Below, piece by piece: positions 35,927 to 37,914 of a stretch of 37,914 nucleotides of DNA (position 1 is the first letter of the stretch; each line of letters starts with the position of its first letter). The notes beneath the pieces are model-generated. The model searched no databases. It had not been told where the DNA came from and saw nothing but the letters and a program-made list of their open reading frames with translations. A program made the translations under genes and the position numbers. Location of the stretch: assembly GCA_028281165.1 (NCBI GenBank), contig JANQKI010000045.1, forward strand, positions 1 to 37,914. Reading direction: 5' to 3'. Source of the stretch: Opitutaceae bacterium (GTDB taxonomy: Bacteria > Verrucomicrobiota > Verrucomicrobiia > Opitutales > Opitutaceae).

Positions 35927-36724
35927 TTATTCAATCAGCCCCCACATTGCTTTTGCGAATCTCTTTCCCATGGCGCGCTGCGCTTCCGAATTGAAATGGA
36001 TTCGATCTCCTTTATGATCCAAATCCGACGTTTCAATGATCTCGCAAAACTCGTCAGAGGCCACATACGAAATCATTTTTTCGTTAACTCTCTCCCAATT
36101 CTCCGGCTTGAAGAAAAAAGAGCCCAACTTCCCCATCACTATCGGCAGAGAATCACTGCCCGCTACTTCCCTGAAGCGACCAAACAGTACCTCAAGGTTC
36201 TCTTCATAAACCGCCGTCTTTTCAGGGGAGGCATCTGATTCCCCCTGATGCCAGAGTATTCCTTTCAAAGTACCGTAATCAAGGGATGCCTTAACTCGCT
36301 CGCTGAAATTGCTGAACAGTGCCACGCCGCGATGCATTTCATCGTTGATCCACTGCGAAATGGAGCTACCCCCCACTGCTGTAGGTATCAGCAATATCGT
36401 TACATCATCTGGTATTTTTTTAAGCATTTCCAGGCCGAATGACATACCGCAATCCAGTCCTGCCCCTTTTGGTTCGTAAAAATGCAAGGGCTCCTTGGCC
36501 ACAATAACTTCGTTTTCGCTATTGATCGTCAAAATGCGGCTGTTGGTGATGGTATCCTTCTCCTCAATAAGTCCTCGGCCAGCCATATTAGATTGTCCGG
36601 CTAAAACGAAAATCCATACTTTATCTTTGGACGGAAACGAATCCCTCTGAGATGGTGCTCCACAAATAGAAGTTAACGCAACCAAGAGAGTGCTAACCAA
36701 ACCAATAAACATTCTATTTTTCAT
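35927..36724 (-). CDS. SASA-domain carbohydrate O-acetylesterase (secreted)
   Basis: The 265-aa protein has a signal peptide (about 1-22) and the SASA motifs VLAGQSNMAGRG (Ser45), GILWHQGESDASPEKTA and KGDRIHFNSEAQRAMGKRFA. The overall order matches its downstream paralogue, but with a cleavable rather than lipid-anchored signal (ICGAP lacks a convincing lipobox), so the pair may act in different compartments. The start ATG at 36724 follows a chimeric relic of a GH92 gene by about 35 bases, so the operon's upstream neighbour here was altered by recombination. Confidence 0.87.
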   Translation of the reverse strand: MKNRMFIGLVSTLLVALTSICGAPSQRDSFPSKDKVWIFVLAGQSNMAGRGLIEEKDTITNSRILTINSENEVIVAKEPLHFYEPKGAGLDCGMSFGLEMLKKIPDDVTILLIPTAVGGSSISQWINDEMHRGVALFSNFSERVKASLDYGTLKGILWHQGESDASPEKTAVYEENLEVLFGRFREVAGSDSLPIVMGKLGSFFFKPENWERVNEKMISYVASDEFCEIIETSDLDHKGDRIHFNSEAQRAMGKRFAKAMWGLIE

Positions 36725-36758
36725 TTCATCTTGGCGAAGCTAAAGACGGAGGAAATCG

Positions 36759-36881
36759 CTATACCTCGCTTATCCATTCTTTATTGAGACTGGCAGCCCA
36801 TCTTCCGCCGTAAACTCCTTCGGCAACCTGTCGAGACCAGTACCGCGTCAACCACTTCAGTATTTTGTGTAGCAATTTCAC
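36759..36881 (-). pseudogene. Chimeric relic: start of the 551-aa gene fused to deleted GH92 fragments
   Basis: A GTG at 36881 opens a 40-codon frame ending in TAG at 36759. Its first ten residues, VKLLHKILKW, match MKLLRKILKW of the 551-aa protein at 18215. The next sixteen, LTRYWSRQVAEGVYGG, match LTQYWSRQIAESVYGG inside the GH92 at 7.05 kb. The end, LNKEWISE, resembles PNKKWGSSE near the GH92 C-terminus, also at nucleotide level beyond the stop. About 120 codons of GH92 are missing between the last two pieces. It is a recombination scar, not a functional gene. Confidence 0.72.
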
Positions 36882-37047
36882 ACTATTCTACCCTTAATGT
36901 AGATTCAGTGCCAGCGTCCTCAAGCATGAGGATCAGACTGTTAAACAATGCTAAATTGCCCCGATCCAACATCTCATATTATAAGTGTTTACAAAGCATA
37001 TGCCCTATTCAGAAAGACGGTCGAGAAGCAGCAATATAGCAACATAG
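36882..37047. repeat. Duplicated spacer downstream of GH29, copy 2
   Basis: This is similar to 18216-18370 over its length with small indels (shared ATGAGGATCAGACTGTT, AAGACGGTCGA, and ATAGCAA near the GH29 stop). The similarity continues into the GH29 coding region on one side and into the first ten codons of the downstream gene on the other. Confidence 0.8.
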
Positions 37048-37914
37048 TCAATTCTTGCGAGCATGGGTGATCTTCAGAACAACCGGATTCGGCCAGGTTC
37101 GGTCGTTATATATGCGCTGAGCCCGCATCGCCGTTATCCTGAGTTTTCCGTCTTTCATTTCCCACTGTGTTTGCGGGATGGTTTCGGGTCTGTATTCAAG
37201 AACCTGATCGTTCTGCCCTAAGACACTTATCTTGCTCTCCGGAGCGGCTTTAACCGAGCTCAGCTCGAAGACCTTCCATTCGCCATACCGCCACTCCACC
37301 TCGGTCACAAAAACGTATACCGCGTCCTCGTCCTTGGAGCGAGTGAACCACAAATTGCCTTCGTTAACCACATCCCATGGCCGCACGTCATAGATCGCTT
37401 CCCGATTGACCGCCATCCAGGCTGCAATCTCACGCAAGATGGACTCCTGCTCGATGGGGATTTCCCCGTTAGGCTTCGGGCCTATGTTGAGCAGCATCGT
37501 TCCCCCTTTAGCCCGGGTCTCGATAAGCGAATTGATCCACTCCGTACCGTCGCGATAGCTCTCGTTGGTCGGCTTGTAGTGCCACGAAGTGCCCATCGTG
37601 AAGTTCGCCTCCCAGGGCTCGGTTTTCATCGCTTCCGGGAGAGACTGGCCAGTGGAAGGAGCGATCTCGGGAGTGGAGATGGCGCCGCGCGTCACCAGAC
37701 AATCGGGCTGCAGTTCCCATATATACTCTTTCAGTCCGCCGTCCCGCAGGCCTTGAATACCATCGATGAAGAATACGTCAATAGGGCCGTAATTGGTCAG
37801 AAGCTCGCGAACCTGAGCCTTGTTTAAGGCCATGAGTTCAGGGTTGTTGGTCGGCAAGGCCTCAGAGCGGACTCTGCTGATCAGCATGCCCTGGCGATAG
37901 AACTCCGAGAAGTC
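37048..37914 (-). CDS. GH29 alpha-L-fucosidase (copy 3), truncated by the window edge
   Basis: The frame is open to the last base; the residues before Met at 37887 (DFSEFYRQG) match copy 1, so the gene continues beyond the window. The visible C-terminal 288 residues are nearly the same as copy 1 at 18371, with the nucleophile line PIDVFFIDGIQG, the same block SLIETRAKGGTMLLNIG and an almost identical C-terminus (NPVVLKITHARKN). Differences cluster in the C-terminal beta domain (for example KAAPESKISVLG against KTTKKSKVTVLG). It is a recent duplicate heading the SASA/GH28/GH3 operon, and presumably an exported fucosidase. The N-terminus cannot be checked for the repeat insertion seen in copy 1. 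Confidence 0.9.
   Translation of the reverse strand, partial: DFSEFYRQGMLISRVRSEALPTNNPELMALNKAQVRELLTNYGPIDVFFIDGIQGLRDGGLKEYIWELQPDCLVTRGAISTPEIAPSTGQSLPEAMKTEPWEANFTMGTSWHYKPTNESYRDGTEWINSLIETRAKGGTMLLNIGPKPNGEIPIEQESILREIAAWMAVNREAIYDVRPWDVVNEGNLWFTRSKDEDAVYVFVTEVEWRYGEWKVFELSSVKAAPESKISVLGQNDQVLEYRPETIPQTQWEMKDGKLRITAMRAQRIYNDRTWPNPVVLKITHARKN

Noticed and set aside
1-37914. CRISPR array, tRNA or rRNA genes, integrase or full insertion sequence
   Set aside because: No regularly spaced repeats, tRNA-like arms, rRNA stretches or transposase/integrase motifs were recognised when reading both strands.

Overview
The window looks like an accessory carbohydrate-utilisation region of a Verrucomicrobiota bacterium, most likely class Opitutae. 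The reasons are the style of the TonB-dependent receptors (mature N-termini such as FELSPFTVDG and FELDPFVV), the FecI/FecR/STN-receptor signalling set, a Tat-exported PhoD-like protein, and a high density of secreted glycoside hydrolases. The taxonomic call is inference; there is no rRNA, tRNA or marker gene here.

Layout. (1) 71-5324, plus strand: a secreted DUF5060/DUF4038 glycosidase, an Nramp-fold transporter lacking the usual metal-site residues, an L-fucono-lactonase-like amidohydrolase and a zinc sugar/polyol dehydrogenase. (2) 5314-9051, minus strand: a sugar-porter MFS and a GH92 alpha-mannosidase-like enzyme. (3) 9052-10660: a gene graveyard holding short remnants of GH29, possibly MFS, possibly GH36, a TonB-receptor C-terminus and a FecR C-terminus. 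(4) 10667-16406: a cell-surface signalling unit (STN-containing TonB receptor, facing away from a FecI sigma factor and FecR anti-sigma factor). (5) 16560-24219, minus strand: GH29 fucosidase, PhoD-like protein, second GH29, and an unrecognised 551-aa membrane-anchored protein. (6) 24334-29488: a second TonB receptor diverging from a hybrid sensor kinase (periplasmic tandem F5/8C-like domains) and its NarL-type regulator. (7) 29492-37914, minus strand: a further saccharolytic operon (third GH29, two SASA-type esterases, GH28-like beta-helix, GH3, DUF1080 lipoprotein, frameshifted SGNH hydrolase).

Together the genes suggest uptake and breakdown of a fucose-containing, probably acetylated, possibly mannose- or uronate-containing glycan: deacetylation by SASA/SGNH esterases, trimming by GH29, GH92, GH3, GH28-like and DUF4038 enzymes, import through TonB receptors and the MFS porter, and non-phosphorylative oxidation of the sugar (dehydrogenase plus lactonase). 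No sulfatase is present, which argues against a heavily sulfated fucoidan as the substrate of this segment alone. Two regulatory inputs are visible: FecI/FecR/STN and the F5/8C kinase pair.

The most notable structural feature is recombination among paralogous cassettes. The GH29 gene at 18-20 kb and its downstream spacer are duplicated at 37 kb, where the downstream gene has been replaced by a 40-codon chimera of the 551-aa protein's first codons and two pieces of a GH92. A 131-bp MITE-like inverted-repeat element sits in frame inside the 5' end of the GH29 gene at 19.7 kb.
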